Below are positions 62,507 through 64,000 of a DNA stretch of 64,000 nucleotides, piece by piece. The notes under the pieces were generated by a model. The model was not told the DNA's origin, did no database searches, and saw only the letters and a program-made list of their open reading frames with translations. The DNA is from Pedobacter steynii. GTDB lineage: Bacteria > Bacteroidota > Bacteroidia > Sphingobacteriales > Sphingobacteriaceae. Positions within the stretch are counted from its first letter, which is position 1; the number at the start of each line of letters is the position of its first letter. Where the stretch lies: NCBI RefSeq assembly GCF_900103665.1, contig NZ_FNGY01000016.1, positions 62,001-126,000 of the forward strand, written 5' to 3'. A program made the translations under genes and the position numbers.

Positions 62507-63076
62507 ATGAGCGTTTCCCTCAAACAAATTTACATTCCTGCATGGATCATCGTCATCCTATGTGTTTTTAATCCGCAGCAAGTCTTTAGTCAGCAAAACA
62601 ACCTGGACAGAATCGCATTGAGATGGGACTCATTTCGTAAGGTGCCCAACAGCAAACGTCCTTTTATTGCTTATACTGCCCATAAGACCATGCATAAATA
62701 TAGGGCCACACAACGCGGAAATCAACTCTCCCTTAAATTTGAGGTGGGCGTCACACTGGATACGCAGCAAAGCTTTCTGGATCCTAACAAATTAAAAACG
62801 CTGGATGCTCCGGGCAAAAAGGCATTGCTAAATCATGAACAGGGACATTCTGATCTTGCCATTATCTATGGCAGAGTCCTTTATAGCCGTTTATCCAAAG
62901 GAGAATACAGCATCGCCGGCTATAAGAAAGAAGTGAAAAGCATTTACGATTCGGTCATGAAAGAACTGGCCCGGCTCAATATAAAATATGATATGGAAAC
63001 CGAGCATGGCCAATATGAAGAAGAGCAGCAAAAATGGGATTTGTATTTTAAGAAGGGGCTCGAAGGAAAGTCTTAG
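62507..63076 (+). CDS. Secreted DUF922 protein, predicted Zn-dependent protease
   Basis: A 189-residue protein with a signal peptide ending VFSQQ. HEQGH at residues 110-114 is an HExxH zinc motif (LLNHEQGHSDLAIIYGR), and the layout with WDSFRKVPNS, RPFIAYTAH and KFEVGVTLD is that of DUF922. Family members are predicted secreted metalloproteases; substrate unknown. A degenerate 20-bp tandem repeat follows its stop. Confidence 0.85.
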   Translation: MSVSLKQIYIPAWIIVILCVFNPQQVFSQQNNLDRIALRWDSFRKVPNSKRPFIAYTAHKTMHKYRATQRGNQLSLKFEVGVTLDTQQSFLDPNKLKTLDAPGKKALLNHEQGHSDLAIIYGRVLYSRLSKGEYSIAGYKKEVKSIYDSVMKELARLNIKYDMETEHGQYEEEQQKWDLYFKKGLEGKS

Positions 63077-63154
63077 CCTTGCAATAGCTACTTTAACCTT
63101 GCAGTAGCTGCTTTGCTTCGTGGTAGCTACTTTAGCCTTGCAACAGTTGCTTTA
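63076..63154. repeat. Four-copy degenerate 20-bp tandem repeat
   Basis: Units of the type CCTTGCAgTAGCTaCTTTA (about 20 bases each) run from 63076 to 63154. The last unit is the 3' end of the LytTR regulator gene (KQLLQG and stop on the minus strand). It looks like repeated copying of that gene end. Confidence 0.7.
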
Positions 63155-63869
63155 GCAAGTGTTTATAGTTTTTCCCCAAAGGCAGTTGCGTCGCATTTTT
63201 CAGGTATATCGTATTTCCTTCAATGTAATGCACAAACTTCTTGTTTAAGATATAGGATTTATGAATCCTTACAAAGTTTTCTGCAGGAAGCTGACTTTCA
63301 AAACTGCTCAAAGTTCTTGGCGTCAGGAGAAACCGCTGTTCTTCCCAAACTTTTACATAATTCCCCAGGCTTTCCAGATAACAGATTTCATCCAGGCGAA
63401 GCAGCACAAATTTCTTATCAGACTTGATATAGATCTGTCCTGGTTCAGTAACCGGGTTTGGAACTGGATTTGAAAGCGTGCTTGCTGTTGCGATGCCGGC
63501 ACTGCTTTTTAAAGTATGCTCTGCAAGTGCCCGGTTTACAGCTTTTAAAAACCGTTCAAAGCGAAAGGGTTTTAACAGATAATCACAAACATCCAGATCG
63601 AAACTCTCCAAAGCATGTTCTTCATAGGCAGAAGTAATGATGATCAGCGGGCGCTGTTGTAATGTTCTTAAAAAATCCAGGCCGTTTAGCTTGGGCATCC
63701 GGATATCCAGAAAAATGAGGTCTACCGTATTTTTGCTTAAAAACTCCAGTGCTTCTGTTGCCCGGTAACACTGTCCGATGTTCGCTAAAAAAGAGACATC
63801 TGAAATGTATTTCAAGATCACATCGTGTGCCAGAGGTTCATCATCAACGATTAAACAGCGCATGCTCAT
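63132..63869 (-). CDS. LytTR family response regulator
   Basis: A 245-residue protein. The receiver domain has acidic Asp9/Asp10 (LIVDDEP), phospho-acceptor Asp55 (LIFLDIRMP), Ser in ITSAYEE and Lys in LLKPFRF. The C-terminal ~105 residues form a LytTR DNA-binding domain (KKFVLLRLDEICYLESLGNY; FVRIHKSYILNKKFVHYIEG). Its ATG overlaps the stop of the upstream kinase gene by 4 bases (ATGA), so the two are translationally coupled. Targets are unknown. Confidence 0.95.
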   Translation of the reverse strand: MSMRCLIVDDEPLAHDVILKYISDVSFLANIGQCYRATEALEFLSKNTVDLIFLDIRMPKLNGLDFLRTLQQRPLIIITSAYEEHALESFDLDVCDYLLKPFRFERFLKAVNRALAEHTLKSSAGIATASTLSNPVPNPVTEPGQIYIKSDKKFVLLRLDEICYLESLGNYVKVWEEQRFLLTPRTLSSFESQLPAENFVRIHKSYILNKKFVHYIEGNTIYLKNATQLPLGKNYKHLLKQLLQG

Positions 63870-64000
63870 AACAGGTTCAGGTATAATTCAGCCTTAAAAA
63901 TAGACTTATTTATTTCTGTTTTCAGCATGTGTTCGCCAGGATATAACAAGGCCAGTCTCCTTTCCAGATTCATCAGACCAATGCCCGGCGTTTTTCCCGC
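63866..64000 (-). CDS. LytS-like sensor histidine kinase, only the C-terminal 44 codons visible
   Basis: The minus-strand frame from the right edge reads AGKTPGIGLMNLERRLALLY, then PGEHMLKTEINKSIF and a TGA stop at 63866-63868. GIGLxNxxxRLxxxYPG is the G2-box end of HATPase domains in LytS-type kinases. Most of the gene, including the sensory domain and phosphoacceptor His, lies beyond the window. It overlaps the response regulator start by 4 bases and forms a two-component pair with it. Confidence 0.85.
   Translation of the reverse strand, partial: AGKTPGIGLMNLERRLALLYPGEHMLKTEINKSIFKAELYLNLL

Overview
This window reads as a chromosomal segment of a Bacteroidota bacterium, most likely a Sphingobacteriaceae member close to Pedobacter. 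The evidence is indirect: FtsX/MacB-type permeases, a TonB-dependent outer-membrane barrel receptor with a carboxypeptidase-like N-domain, LytTR/LytS regulation, AraC regulators fused to membrane segments, many secreted serine hydrolases, weak Shine-Dalgarno sites, and promoter -7 boxes of the Bacteroidota type TAnnTTTG (upstream of padR, on the opposite strand facing it, and upstream of tRNA-Lys). No rRNA, phage genes, insertion sequence, integrase or CRISPR array was seen.

Layout. 1-10.2 kb: 3' part of an ABC permease, a DUF1348 protein, an MFS exporter, two secreted hydrolases (CocE-type and amidohydrolase), then a PadR regulator with a membrane partner. PadR faces, across a long palindrome, a short remnant of an ABC exporter and a CPA1 Na+/H+ antiporter. 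10.2-15.2 kb: a truncated NRPS adenylation domain, a lipoprotein, a degenerate MBL-fold protein, a DsbA-like protein and a Crp/Fnr regulator. 15.2-22.4 kb: patatin, two beta-lactamase-like serine hydrolases, and an MFS/LysR divergent pair with a perfect palindromic operator. 22.4-28.1 kb: a small acidic protein, strong hairpins, a PhnB-like protein, the nitric oxide defence pair hmp-nsrR with a visible NsrR-type operator, a GNAT acetyltransferase and a UPF1/IGHMBP2-like helicase. 28.1-35.3 kb: tRNA-Lys(UUU), a tandem pair of class I terpene synthases (one with an altered second metal motif), two overlapping PqiA-like membrane proteins and a D-lactate dehydrogenase.

35.3-43.2 kb: TfoX-N and VOC proteins, two AraC regulators, another serine hydrolase, an ankyrin protein, a cytidylyltransferase-like protein and an alpha/beta hydrolase. 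43.3-48.0 kb is the most unusual block. It is a tightly packed four-gene operon: a protein with an ADP-ribosyltransferase-like HxT start, an unrecognised 330-residue protein, an unrecognised 810-residue helical protein, and a two-helix SLATT/DUF4231-like membrane protein. This architecture resembles a nucleotide- or stress-triggered conflict (anti-phage) module, and I rate it the best candidate for an undescribed system. 48.3-64 kb: a YtcJ-like amidohydrolase, a TonB receptor downstream of a 7TM-AraC regulator, a GH63-like glucosidase whose end overlaps an acyl-CoA ligase/SDR operon, DUF2625 and HD proteins, a large secreted protein, a DUF922 protease-like protein, and a LytTR response regulator with the tail of its histidine kinase at the window edge.

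All functional calls come from reading motifs in translated sequence. No database search was run, and promoter and operator calls are pattern matches only.
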